Shown: positions 41,869 to 54,890 of the stretch, in pieces
Layout: each line of letters opens with the position of its first letter
Numbering within the stretch: position 1 is the first letter of the stretch
Origin: Hirudinaria manillensis
Lineage: Eukaryota; Annelida; Clitellata; Hirudinida; Hirudinidae
Assembly (NCBI GenBank): GCA_034509925.1
Contig: CM067534.1
Location: 8,395,001-8,459,000, forward strand
Length of the DNA stretch: 64,000 nt
Reading direction: 5' to 3'
Notes under the pieces: generated by a model
Databases searched by the model: none
What the model saw: the letters and a program-made list of their open reading frames with translations, nothing else
Told to the model about the DNA's origin: nothing
Program-made: the position numbers and the translations under genes

Positions 41869-42486
41869 CATTTCTGGTAAGCATTAGTAATGAAATGCTT
41901 AAATTCGAGACTGGGTGCTGTGTTAAAACGGGTTGGTGGAGCCTGGCGGTGACAAGTGAAAGTTGTGGAAATATTTGCAATAAGTTAAGAATTCTCAAAC
42001 TAAGGCTTAATAATTGTTGAACTGATTTTAGTAAATTTTTGGAGTGTCGTGCGAGAGTCTTAAACTATGTCGCATCGTCCGCAAATCTTACTGGCAACCG
42101 CTTTCAATTTAAAATATTCTATAATTTTTTAAAATAAATAAACTTATATAATTTAAACAAAAATTAATAGAAACAAAACACTCGAGGCATCTAAAGCGCT
42201 TTAAAAATCTCTCCAGCAGCCTTTAAATGTAGGTTATGTAAACCTATTTATAACAATCCACGTAAAACCGTAGGGAAAAGAGGAGGTATCCGGGAAGGTG
42301 TTTCGGTTGGCAGGCGGATCATCGACCGAGAAAAGTTAATTTAGTTTTGAACTCTTTTAACAGATTTTAACATGAAATTAATTCTAGAGTTTGTATTAAT
42401 TAACTCGGTCGAGGACTGAAGCGAAACGTTGCACCTGATTTGTTTTAATCGTTTGAGCCAATGAGTACTGGAATTTGAGCTGGTCA
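41869..42486. other. Upstream region and 5' UTR of ONECUT
   Basis: About 0.6 kb without a recognised exon. An ATG at 42461 is followed in frame by a stop after five codons, so it would be a short upstream ORF. Confidence 0.4.
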
Positions 42487-45400
42487 ATGGCTAATTCATA
42501 CGTAACGAATGATTCTGCTAGCAACGGCTTTAGCACTCCAGATGAGAGCCAGTACAAACATCAGCAAATTGAAGGAAGTGGGAGCCTGCTTCATGCCGAC
42601 GTGAAGAATTTTGTAGCAATCAGTGGCGGCCACCAAGAGCCAGACTCATTTCTTGGTGAGTACCAGGCTCCTCTGCTTTATAACGGAGGTCAGAAGTTCA
42701 CTGGTCCCATAGATTTCGACTTGTCGAACGAAGACAGAAGATATTGTCTGCAAAGGGAAAGTTATGGCAACTTTGCATCTCTACAGCCGCTGCCTTCCAT
42801 AGCCACGATCTCAGATTCCCACCATGGAATATTGAGTTCGCTCTCGGCAGGAGGTTTCAATCCCCAGGACCCCTCGACTCCGCCTCTGGCCAGTTATGCA
42901 CCGAACTACTATGAGGAGGGTGACCAGAACTTCTACTTGATGTCCGGCAGCCTCGGAGGAAGTCTCGGAGTCAACGGCATGTTTCAGCCTCAGGCCGACC
43001 AGCACCATCATCACCCCCATCATCATCACCACCACCACCAACTGCTCCAGTCGCAGCAGGAGACCGCGGGTGGTGTCTATGCAGGCACGAACGGGGGCTA
43101 CGTGCCCTCGACGAGCGGCCTTCTCCTGCCTCCGCTCGAGTACCTGTCGAAAAAGGCGGAGCCGGACTCGTTCTCTTCGATCCAGCCTTCCTTCCCCTCC
43201 GCGTACGACGGCGTCGGTGCTCACCGCGTCGTCAGGAGCCAGCTCCACGTCGTCCAGGACGGCGTCGAGAGCCGCTACGCCTCGCCCTCCTCCTCCTCCG
43301 CTCACTGCAACTCGTCTTCGAGCGACAGCGACCCGAACGACTGCGGCGAGAAGCTGAACACGAGGGAGGTCGCCCTGCAGATCGGAAGCGAGCTCAAGAG
43401 GTACAGCATCCCGCAGTCCGTCTTCGCCCAGCAGGTTCTCTGCCGGAGCCAGGGTACGCTCAGCGACCTCCTCAGGAATCCGAAGCCGTGGAGCAAGCTC
43501 AAGTCGGGCCGCGAGACGTTCCGGAGGATGTGGAAGTGGCTCCAGGAGCCGGAGTACCAGAGGCTGGCCACGCTCCGCATGATCGGAAAGATGTCGTGTG
43601 AGTTTGCGAGCGCATGATTTTTTTTTATTAAAAGATTGTCTATGGGTAGTCGAGTAGTTATGAAGAATGGGCTTAAAAGTATTGATGGAAACTTAATCTC
43701 TATTATCGTTGGGGTTTTTCTATTTAATCGGTTAATCGATTTTTAATCGTAAACTTGTACAAGTTGTCTTTGGACTGAGATGCGAGCAACACGAGAGATT
43801 TATTGGGGCAACATGCAGTGAATCTACCATTGATTTTCCCATTAACTTTTGTCCGGCATGTCAAATGACGTGAATATAAAACAAAAAATCACTAGAAAAA
43901 ATATAAGATGTTTTTGAATTGAGACATTGAAGAAATTTCTTTAAGTATTAACAAGTAATTGAACAAGTAATTAATACAACGATACTATAAACTATAAGCA
44001 GGCGTGGCGCTTATTATTATTATTATTATTATTATTATTTATTAATTATTAAGTTAAGTTCATTCTGAGATTGGCTTGCCAAACAAACAACCTGTTTACA
44101 ACGAATGGTAACCATGACGACGACGACGTCGTCGTCGACCGACTTGACGACGGCTGTGATCGGAAAAAAGGAAATAGTTCATGTCCCATTGTTGTTCATT
44201 GGTTTGCAACAAAACAACGCAGGAACCCTACTCGGGGGTGATTTATGGGTGACTACTCCTTACTCTCCCTCTCTCTCTTCCTCTCTCTCTTTCCTCCCAT
44301 GACTACCTTATCTCCTTTTGGCTCCCAACTAGCTATTAAAAGTCATCCTCCGACACGATGTCTTTGCCTCGTCAATCTTCTCCCATCGCTGTCGTCAGGA
44401 TCAGGGCGACTACCGTCGTCGCTGACGTCACTACTACCACCGCCGCCTCAGCCGCCCTTCGCTGCGACTACAGTCGCCATTGCAGTCGCCTCCTGCCAAG
44501 CCGAGGCTCCACCCTAACCCTGGCCATTCATAACGTTGACAAGCAGCGATTCAGCTCGTACGCTGGTGAATGCAAAAAAATGCCAGACACGATGATTTCA
44601 CATCTGTTGTTGATGAGCATAGTCATCATCATCGTCATCATCATCGTCGTCATCGTCGTCATCATCTTCGCTACCAATCATCATCATAATCATCGTCATA
44701 CTCATCGCCGTAGTTATAGTCTTCTTCACTTCCACCATCTTCGTCATCATAATCATCATCATCATCTTCGTCATCATCATCATCATCATCATCGTCATCT
44801 TCGTCATCATCGCGCGCCGTCTGAATTTCTAGAAATTCTTTTGTTGTCATTGTCCTTAAAAGCTTCATCTCCTTCCGTCGTCTGACGCCATCTGTCGTGG
44901 AAAGGTGACCGGCGGTCCAAGCCCCTGGTTCGACCTTTGGGTGGTGACAGGTGTCCCCTTCCGGTACACTGCGGTCTACCGGCGTACGCCCGGTGTACGA
45001 TTGAGGCCTCTGGAGTGCACTGAGTACGAGCATTCGTGCTCATCTTGGCAATGATTTGCCAACGATTTCACTAATTTGCATTGTGTGACTTTAAGGCGAG
45101 ATAATTAGACCCGGCGTGAGATGGCGCGATTCTTGGTACTGTTTTGTGATGATTTCGTGGTCTTTTTTCTGTTTAACGCCTTTATTCTTCGATTTCCTTC
45201 AGAGTTTTTTTTGTATTTTAAATTGTTTTTTGTGCTTTTTTTTCTGTAATTAAATTTAAATTAACTATTTATCAAATTAAAATTTGATATTATATTACTG
45301 GACTTATACTCTAAACCTTATTCTACTTTAATGTCAATATTACCGGCAAATTCATCCCAGATTGTTTGTGTCATTAATATGTTTACGTAATTGTTTATGT

Positions 45401-46243
45401 CCCTATAAGTTAAACCTCGCACAAATAACTATAGGAGCGAAATTCCAATAGGAGGAGTTGATTAACGTTCGAATTTCGCGAGGTGGCATGACAGGCACCC
45501 CCTGTTAAGACCCTACGGGTGCCAAAGGATAGTGTTTATTGCCAGCCGGCATAGGAGTAGGGATGTACCTTAAAAAATAATTTCGTTTTTGACGACGATT
45601 GCATCGTACTCTGTAAAAATTTTAGAAACCCACCGGGGATCATTGTTATCATTAGGACGGTATTGTTATGGCCGATTTTAATTTATAATAACATTAATTA
45701 TGGTATTTCATAATAACATAATAATAATTTTAAAATATCATTTCATAATACCGATAATAACCACGGTGATTATTAGTTTCATTTGGTTTCTCTTAGTCAT
45801 CATCGTCGTCACCATCATCATCGTCATCGTCGTCATCATCATCATCATCATCATCGTCGTCGTCGTCATCATCATCATCATCATAACCGTATGGAAAGGA
45901 AATGGACACGTAAAGGTGAAGGACAATGGAGATTAAGTCCTTCTGTCGGTTTGTTTGAAAAGCTAGAAGCCAATTGTTGACGCCATTGTCGCTTGTCTCT
46001 CGGGTTCCTGATGGAGAGAATGAGAAATGGAGGAAAAGAAGAACAAAAAAAAGAAAGAAGAAAGGAAGGAAGACAGACCATTGTTCTGTCGGTCCATAAT
46101 GAACTTGCCAATGGACCTAGTGGATATTAGCGTTATCAATTTTCAATTGACGACGCCCATTATTGTTATTATGATAATAATAATAACAATTATTAATAAC
46201 AATTAATAATAACATTATTGTTATTATGATAATAATAATAACA

Positions 46244-46274
<31 letters not shown>

Positions 46275-46437
46275 TGATAATAATAATAATAATGCAATGA
46301 TGTTGTTATCGTTATGACTGTTACTGTTATTGTTATTATTTGCTTTAAGAATATGCAGTTTGATGTTTGCACGGAGTGTGGGCACGCTTGGGTTTTGCTC
46401 CGTGCGTGTTTCTACGAACAAGTTGTTGTTGCTGTTA

Positions 46438-46490
<53 letters not shown>

Positions 46491-49429
46491 GACAAATCGT
46501 CATTCCATCTGAGAAGACATTTTCCTCGACTCCAGGTCTAATGAAACAAACTCCATCTTTGAAAGCCATCTTTTATGGTCCTTTTATAATTGCTAACAAA
46601 GGATTCCTATTTAAACGAATGACCAATCGTAAATTACAAACTCAAGCACTTTATTACTGTCGCACACATACACACACAAGCACACAAACAAACAAACAAA
46701 CACACATGCGAGCACACAAACTGTTTGTACTGTTTGTTCTCACACGCACGCACGGACCCACGGATACAGTATTATTTCTTGTTACCTAAACTATTGATTA
46801 CCTGATAAGCTGTTCGATCAGATTTGGTCAGATTTCTTAGTTTATAAACTTTGGCGGGCATTTTTTTCTACCTGGCCAGAAACTGAAAAAGAATTTTTTT
46901 TTGGTTTTAAAACATGTTTTTAATTCAGATTTAAAAAAAAAAAACTAATTTAAAGAGGATTTAAAATCTTTAGTTTTTAAGAATTTAATCTCCTAAGGGA
47001 ACTAATAAAGATAACCTATTAGAGATACTCAGCCAAACGAACAGGACAGCTATGCAAGCAGTTTTCTGTCCTAGAAGTTGCTAACCCTAACCCTAACCTT
47101 AACCTTAATCTTAACCCTAAGGTCATAGGGTCTCCCATTGGTTCTGCTCTGAGCAGGGAAGAAGGGAAGACAAGAATGCAGAAGGTGGGTCACACCCACA
47201 TGTAAAAAAAATGATGAAATGGATTTCAGGTAGGGTTAGGGATGAATGAATATCTTTGTCTTGACAGTGATGTTTTATAGACAGGTATTTATTGAGTTGT
47301 TAATACCATCTCGTCACTATCATCATTACTTTCCTTCTGCCGGCCGTCAGTGTAATGAATTTGTTTTTATAAAGAATAAAAAAAAGATTTATTCAAATAT
47401 TTATTTTCACTAGATAAACAAATGTATCGAGCGGATAAATAAATAAAACAAACACGCAAATATTTTGGCTCCATAATAGTGCCCCAGCGGCCCTTCGTTT
47501 ACTTTACTTGGGTTTCGGAGAGCATCTTCTGGAGTTGGAAAATATTTCCAGCTTAGGAGGACATTAGAAGATCATAGAAATCAACAATGATAAAATAGAA
47601 TTTGACTTTTCTAATCCCTCCATCTTTCATTGCAGGCTTAGAAGCCACGTCATGACATGACTAGAATTCCTTTTTTTTTTCCTATCCCTTAATCATCATC
47701 ATCGTCGTCAGCGTCATCTTCATCATGACTTAATCTTTTCTTAACAATTTTTTTTGTTTCTTACAAGAATTTTATAATCTCATTTGCATACAAAGTAGTG
47801 GCCAAGCTCTGTGTGTACATCTGTAAGTACGTTCTTTTGATGTTTATGTTTATGTATATTTTGGGGTTTCCCCATATTCGTTTAAGCGATAGGTCAAAGG
47901 TTATTGAAAGTTGATTAATATACTCTTTGATAATGACAAATGGCCCCAACTAACAAATGAATGAATGGACGTAAACTTAATGAATAATTAATGACTGCGC
48001 TAACAAATTAGCTGACGAATTAATATTTAAATTAGTACCAATGGGCTTATAATTGGTCGGCCAGTTCGTGGATATTAATTATTCATGGATTCACGGAACA
48101 TTAATTATTCATAGAATATTTTTAGTACAGCGAACATTCGAATCGATTGTATTTATGTTTTTTTTCTTTTGTAATCCATTTTTTTTTAAAAGCGAACTCC
48201 AACAAATAAATTAAAAAGTCCAAAAATAAAAACTGAATCAAGACCACTTCATCAGCGTATGGAGTTTATTGATCCGAGTAACTCCTACGGTCGCTGGGGG
48301 CAACGTCCTAATTAATAGAATTCCCCTCCCCTATAATCGTACGGGTCAAAGGCCAAGGGTCGCTCTTCTGAGGTGATACGGGGGTAAGCCTGCCTTCCTT
48401 CCTTCACCCTGCCTCGGCCAATGATCTCTCGAGCCCTATGTGACTTTCCAGCCAGTCCGACCAGGGGAAAGCAATTAATAAAAACACGTGGCCGTGCGGA
48501 TATAATTGAGGATATCACCACCCGTCGTGTGCCTAAGCAGATCCCGTGGAGTTCGCGGCCAAGAAGCCAGTCTCATATCCCCCCTGTCGTACCCCCCTGT
48601 GGCGCGATGGGGCTTTCTCCGCGGGAGCCTTGCCTCCTCTCGATCTGGTCGGTCGGTCGGTCGGACGAATTAGAAACATTCTCGCGCAGCTTACTTCTTG
48701 CAGCTGCTGCAACACAACAAAAGGTTATGTTATGTCGTGATGTTCTTTGTGTGTGTGTGTGTGTGTGTGTTTGTGTGTCGTTCCTCGTCAGTGAGCTTGG
48801 ATGCTTTGTGGTCCTTCCTTCTCTTCTTCTGTATGCTTCTCAGGCTGTCCTCAACTTCCTCCTCGTCGTAATCGTCATTGTCGTCGTCGTCGAGTCCGAC
48901 GTCATTCAGGTATGTTCCACCTTTACAGCCGAAGGGGCGTCCATTAAATGTCACCGGCACAAAAAGTGCACTCCGGTTTGGGCCTTTTGTGCGCCTCCGT
49001 GTGTGTTGCGCTTTGTTTGCCTGTGTGCGTGCGTGCGTGCGCGTGTCTGTGTGTGTGTGTGTCTGTGTGTTTGTGCCTTTCCATATCACGTTATGCCTCT
49101 CCACTTGTGTGTCTGTCTGTCCACTTGTGTGTCTCTCCCTGACTCTATGGGTGCTATCCGATGTAGGCTGTCGTAGGCGACCTCCGATGATTTACCATTT
49201 TCTATTTTTCACTCCTTCAGTGGTTGTTCACCTGTGCGTTTTCTTACCTATTCTTACCTGTAATTCCGAAGGCACGTGCTCCTAGAATCTCTCTCGCTCG
49301 CGCGCGCTCGAGCTTGTGCGTGTGTGCGTTTAGTCTCCCGCACGGTTCGGCCGCTATAAGGCTTATTATAAGGTGGAGCTTTGGATTTCTCCATTGTTTC
49401 CTTCTCCTTCTTTGCCAACGTCTTTACCG

Positions 49430-49479
<50 letters not shown>

Positions 49480-51591
49480 TATTTTCACGACGGTTGCCTC
49501 ATGACGTAGAGTTGATAGTAGTCATTGCTCAATGACTCTTGGGTCTGCTAGTTGTGGTTAACGGCGAAGTAGACGAATTGGAAACAGTTGCTCAGCAACT
49601 CGGAGAATCATTCATGCATTTTGAATGCTTTGAAGAAAAAGGAAGGGGGAAGGGACTAGGGATTGCGTGTTCTCAAATGTCTATTTTATGGTCGTCCCAC
49701 CTACCGCTTACCTGTCTGTCTTTCTACCTGTCCGTCTCTCTAGCCGTCTACCTTTCTACCTGTTCGTCTGCCTACCTGTCTGTCTACCTGTCTTTTTGTT
49801 TGCGTGCTCTTGCAGTTTGTTTATCTGCTGTTTCGCCGGCCTTTTTCGTAGAAGTGTTTGCTGGGACGAGCGCTCGCCTGTCGTGTTTGCTCGGCTATAG
49901 TTCGTTTCTGGTTCTAAGCGACCACTTATAATATCATCATTACCAGCATCGGCGTCATCAGCGTCGTCGCCGTTGCGGCAGCGTTGTCGTTGTTGTTGTT
50001 TCTGTTTTTATTGGCATCGTTCTTTGCCAGACGTTGGAGATTTAACTAAGCAGTTCGATGACGTCGATTTGGAGTTGAATTTTGCTGGGATTTAGAAAAA
50101 AAGCTGTAAAAAAAATGTAATAATTACACAGTTTCACCTGAGTGCGCCTCGTAAACCTACTCTGGAATGAGTCCGTCTCGATCTGGAGACTGGAAATCGC
50201 AGGAAAGCGTCTGTCTGTTTCGACCTACTACTCTGTACTACTACGTACTACTCTGTACTACTCACTGTCTTAGTCACCAGAGCGAGTTTGGACCAACAGT
50301 AATTTCCTCTCCTTTTCCAATATTTTGCTCCTATCCTCTCATCTACATCTCTCACTCACTGGCTCACTCACTCGCTCGCTCGCTCACTTAACTCTCCTAT
50401 AACGCTGCTCACTATCTCCAGCCGGCGAGTTCACCTGTGATGTTTTTCCAGATTTTTTTATTCGTTTTATCCTTGTCCCCTTTGCGTAAAAACTCAAAGT
50501 TTCCAGGAAGCTTTTGCAGGCGATTTCCGGTGATGGTGCTGAGGGTGAGGTGGTCGGAATACAAGGGGGGTGTGGTGCAAAATGAGTTGTAGTCCCCAAC
50601 TGGATTTCCCCAGTTCATCACCTCGTTTCGTCTCAGCCCAGCGTTCGATTCAATTCGGAATTGTTTGACTTTTTTTTTTCTTAAATACTTTTTATTCTAT
50701 CTATGCCTCTCTTTCCATCCCTCTCTCTCTCTCTCTGGCTTAAAAAAGAAACGATTTGATGGGGTTTAAAAAATAAAAATTAAAAAAAAAAACAAATTAA
50801 AAATAATTGGAACATGAGTGGCCGATGACGAAGACGACGACGACGATGTGAATCATGCTCAGGTAGTGAGCTCCAAGTGAGCGTCAATTAGAAGCCACTT
50901 AAAACTTCAACTTCGCCTCACCGCTACAAGTGCTGCAGTCGCCGTTGTAGCTGCTGAAGTCGGAAGATAAAAATACATTCGTGGAAAAGTACAATTTGGT
51001 CGCACTTAACTCGACTCGGTTTCACCAGAAATCAATTAATCATTAGAAATAACTTTGGTCTACGATTCTATTACAATCTAAGTTTGAACGACGACAGCTG
51101 GCACTTTGACTCGGCGCTAGGGAATACTTTTACTAATTGTTTACTAAATATTTAAAGCGCAATGTTTTCATTCGATAAAAAAAAAAGCCTCTAGCAAGAG
51201 GAAAGACTACGGCATGCCCGGAGTGCAGAAGGAGAACCCGCACTGCAGTCGCATGAACATCCCTGGTCATCAGACGTCGGTCCCGACGCCGACGACGACG
51301 ACGGGGAAGAAGCCACGTCTGGTCTTCACGGACGTCCAGAGGCGGACGCTGATGGCCATTTTCCAGACCACGAGACGGCCGAGCAAGGAGATCCAGACGG
51401 CCATCGCAGAACAGCTCGGCCTCAAGATCTCCACGGTGGCGAACTTCTTCATGAACGCCAGGAGACGGTCGTTCGAAAAGTACGTCGAAGACGAACATTC
51501 CGAGGGCTCGTCGGCCTTGCCCACCACCACGACGGACGAGGGCGACCATTACTCCGACAGGGCGCCCGCTTCGGCCATGGCCCGCGTTTAA
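42487..51591 (+). CDS. ONECUT: ONECUT (HNF6-class) CUT-homeodomain transcription factor
   Basis: Two coding exons, 42487-43597 and 51188-51591, in phase, 504 residues. The long N-terminal half is rich in Ser, Gly and Tyr, with a polyhistidine run encoded at 43003-43041. The single CUT domain (about residues 290-368) shows LNTREVALQIGSELKRYSIP, FAQQVLCRSQGTLSDLLR and KPWSKLKSGRETFRRMWKWL. The homeodomain (about 411-470) contains KKPRLVFTDVQRRTL, RPSKEIQ and NFFMNARRRS, with the Phe-48/Met-50 pair characteristic of ONECUT. ONECUT proteins control neuronal, sensory and gut cell fates. The start is the first ATG in the open frame. The intron between the two DNA-binding domains is in the usual family position. 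The acceptor at 51187 follows an A-run and is the least certain point. Confidence 0.93.
43003..43041 (+). repeat. Polyhistidine-coding (CAY)n run in ONECUT
   Basis: CAC/CAT codons encode about 12 His residues broken by one Pro. Mixed codon use suggests selection on the peptide rather than recent microsatellite slippage. Confidence 0.8.
44622..44815 (+). repeat. (ATC/GTC)n microsatellite cluster in the ONECUT intron
   Basis: ATCATCATCGTC units with interruptions. The Asp-rich, Met-rich and His-rich frames on both strands are artefacts. Confidence 0.85.
46421..46491 (+). repeat. (GTT)n microsatellite in the ONECUT intron
   Basis: More than 20 GTT/TTG units, slightly interrupted. It follows an (AAT)n stretch at 46168-46290. 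Confidence 0.9.
47079..47122 (+). repeat. Telomere-like (CCCTAA)n tract in the ONECUT intron
   Basis: Degenerate CTAACCCTAACCCTAACC hexamers in C-rich orientation on the sense strand. A short GTAGGGTTAGGG block follows at about 47229-47240. Confidence 0.8.
49431..49480 (+). repeat. (GTCT)n tetranucleotide microsatellite
   Basis: About 12 perfect GTCT/CTGT units in the ONECUT intron. Confidence 0.9.
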
Positions 51592-54500
51592 ACGCGTGTC
51601 GTCTCGACCGCTGCTACGACTGTCGTTTACGATTTCTGACTGTTCGCATCCTAAGTCGTCGTCGTTTTTTCCCGAACGACTGGAAATCTGCTTCTCACCC
51701 ATCGAGGATGGGCAATCGACGGATCTCGACCGGCAGGCCGGGGTTCGATCGAACCCTGGTCCCGTCGGTTAAAAGTCCCGAAGGAACCTGGTGACTCTTT
51801 GTCTGTCGTGACGGTAAACTAGTCTCTGAATTCATATATTTTTGGGGAGATTGTTGCTTTTTTTTTCTTGTGGGGAAGAGTTGTTGTAGCCACCACCATC
51901 GTCGTCGTCGTCGTCGTTGTTGATATTCGTAGAGAATTCCTCACATTTGAATTTTTGTTTTCCTAATGTGATTCCGATAACTTAAGCGGCCATATTCGGC
52001 ATCGTTGCCGGAACGTTGTTGTTACTCGCACACGATACTCAATGTTTTGTTTTTTTTTTTGCTTTGTTTGAAGTTTGTTCCACGTGCAATATACAACATT
52101 CCTTTTGTGGTTTTTTTGTTGTTGTTTCGTTTGTTTCTTCAATCATGACGGCAGACGATCTGACATTCCACTCTGACATTTTACCGGACGATTTTTTTAC
52201 GTATTTAACTTTAATTTATTGAATTCTTTCTGGTCAAGAACCCATTTTTCCCCTCGCTAGTCCTCGCTTGTTCCGAATCACGTTTTGACAACTAGTCTGA
52301 AATTTGAGTTTTGTTATCAATTGTTCTTGTCATTGTCGTCGTCTTAATTGCCACCACCATCGTCGTCGTCGTCATCATAACTGTCAGTTTACCAATCGTC
52401 TTGCTGGCGATCTCTAGCCGAACGCTCCACTTGTTTTGTTTCTTTTTTTGAGATGCCCTTCGTCTTGGAGGGAGAGCGATGAGTTTGAGATTCACTGCAT
52501 CAGGGACGACCCCCCTCTCCTTCCCTTCCCTTCCTGACCGATGACATTCCAAGCTGCTGGCAGGTTTCTGCAAAACGAGACGACGATCGATTTTACAGAA
52601 TTTCTGAGTTTCCGTGGTTCGAAGAGCAGAGATCTGATGACGTTTTTTTGTTTCGTTTTTAAACGTAGTTTTAGCCGAGCATACTTTTAGCATCCTCTTA
52701 GATTTACGCCGGTGGCTTCCCCCACGAGTTTCGGGTTCGACCGCCCCCCGAGGGCGGAGGATTTGCTTCTCGGAGTTCGGTCAATTTCTAGTCACGAAAT
52801 TTCATCTCTCGTCGGAGGACTGCGTACCTTCGAAGCAATCTGCGACCCAGCCTTTCAGCTTTTCATGAAGTTTTTCATGTTGTCGTGACATTGTTTTTTT
52901 TTTCTCAAGATTCATGAAATTTTTTGGTCTCTTTAATTGAAACACACAATGCCTTGCACTCTTTAGCAATATTTGTAAATACAACAGAGTCGTTAAGCAT
53001 TCATATTTTATCCTCGTGGCGGGACGAATGGTCGTGTCTTTTGGCTGCCTGAATGATGATGATAATGATGATGATGGTGGCAAAGATTGCTATGGAGAAG
53101 CATGAATGCATCAACTTAGTGGCTTCAACTGATTCGATGCAAAATTTTACGTACGTTTTCTTTTTCTGTCTTCGTTCGTTACCAACCCCTAGTCATTTTA
53201 CTGGCAGTCTCCAACCTTCTCTTGCTTTCGTTCTTATCGAGGTCTAAAGTTGGGTTTACATTTGTAGGTTGTGTTAGGCCCCTCGGAGTTATGGATCGTA
53301 ATTCGTTTTCTTGTTATCTGCAATCAAGAACTTGAGTCAATACATATGATTGTGGTGTGGGTTATTCTTGTGCCTTTGGCAAGTTTTTACAGTTTTTTTT
53401 TTAAACTTCAGGTCACATTGTGGAGAGAAGACATTCCTAGATGCGCATGACGTGGTTTTATTATGCTATAATGCTCTTCGTCTTTTGGTAATTATATTTG
53501 CATATATGCAATACATGTCTTTTCGTGTTATTCGCGCAATAAATACAGACGTTGAACGGAGATTTCTTTTGTTCATCGATTTTTCATTCTAACTTAACTT
53601 GAGTTGTGTGGCTTCGACCGCTTGCAATAAATCTCCTTTGCCCGGCGAGCCACCACCGCCTCGGAGGTATTAGCGAGGGTACTTTGGACGACGACAGAAT
53701 TTTGAGTTACGAGCCTCGTTCTGATCTCAGCTTTACGATCCTTCCGACATGGATTCCAGGGCTAAATGCCGGGTATTTTGTCTATGATTCCGGATGTGTC
53801 CTCCCTAGCAGACGATTTAATGCCCTAATTATGATTTATTGACATGTAATCGTAAGCCACGCTAGACGGTAGATCTAATAGACGATCGGGCGAAGATTAA
53901 CTCCGTGCCGAACACCGGAACCGCCATTCGTCAGAGCGGCTTTAATGGCGGATGGACAAGAAATAAACAACGATGCCTTGGCAACGGACAGAAAGTAAAT
54001 TTGCTTCTTCCTCCGTGGGGTGTTATTAAACTTCTTTTGTGTTTTTATTATCATACTTATTTTGGCCTCTGATTTATGACGACGACAGCGACAGAGGTAA
54101 TGATCATTTCACGGATTCATCGAAAAATAAATTTCTTACATAACCTACTGCAAATACTTCTCATTATGAATTTTCTGGATGTCTTTATACAGATAATTTA
54201 ATGTTCAGAAAGCCTTAGAAACTATTAAGCCTAGGTTAATCCCGGGTCAACGGTCAGAGGCCAACGGGATGCTCGTAACATGTATTCAAAAGACATCGTC
54301 TGTAACGCAACAACTAAGAGGTCAACAAATTTACTCAACAGAACACAAGAATTCAATCATACAGAATCAGCAGTGTAGTTTCTTGAGCAAAATGGCACGC
54401 TATAAATGAACATTATCTGGTAATGCTTGGCACGGACATTCAATACAAAAAAAAGAAGAAAATCTCACGCCCCCAAAAACAAAAGATCTTGAATTCTTCA

Positions 54501-54890
54501 AAAATATAAATGGTAGACTTGACATAGAAATATTACTGGTTGTTGGTGAATAATTGTCAAAGGACCACCACTTTGTTATGACATCACGACATGTACTATT
54601 TAAATACTATACACTGTATATAAGCTATAAAATGTAGGCCAGCATATTGCATAAGGTTAAAGTATGTAACTACTATGTTACTATGTAACCCATACGGAAG
54701 CTGCCTGAGATCAGACTGATTGCTGACTTTGTTCTGCATCTTGCTCTGAATCCAAAATGGTTGTCACATGATCAAGCAGAAATATTATCAGAAATGCTGA
54801 ACTGTTGAAATTATTATGGATTGGATTGGACAAAACATAATAGCGAATAGTGGTGATGGTGATGATGATGATGACGACGATGACATCTAC
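51592..54890. other. ONECUT 3' UTR and intergenic sequence up to the SNX27 tail
   Basis: About 3.3 kb without a recognised exon. The T-rich first 2 kb may be a long ONECUT 3' UTR; an AATAAA occurs near 53538. A perfect 16-base palindrome lies at 51741-51756. Short (GTC/ATC)n repeats occur at 51898-51920, 52350-52380 and 54853-54890. Confidence 0.4.

Larger units (their letters stand above)
43598..51187 (+). other. 7.6-kb ONECUT intron rich in microsatellites
   Basis: No coding exon was recognised. Simple repeats include (ATT)n at 44011-44040, (CT)n near 44263-44295, (ATC/GTC)n at 44622-44815 and 45796-45885, (AAT)n at 46168-46290, (GTT)n at 46421-46490, (CA)n near 46660-46705, (GT)n at 48749-48778 and 49027-49075, (GTCT)n at 49431-49480 and (CTCA/CTCG)n at 50350-50390. 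Stretches around 48250-49350 are GC-richer than other introns in the window. Long ORFs reported over 44358-44885 and 48421-49176 follow repeat codons and have no family match. Confidence 0.7.

Noticed and set aside
44358..45043. Long ORFs on both strands rich in His, Asp or Met
   Set aside because: They are translations of (ATC)n and (GTC)n repeats in the ONECUT intron.
48421..49176. 251-codon plus-strand ORF
   Set aside because: Much of it is (GT)n-derived Cys/Val/Leu repeats. There is no similarity, no splice support, and it lies inside the ONECUT intron.
51731..51770. Possible tRNA from a GGTTCGA-like T-loop sequence
   Set aside because: The sequence is a palindrome with no cloverleaf, no D arm and no acceptor stem around it.
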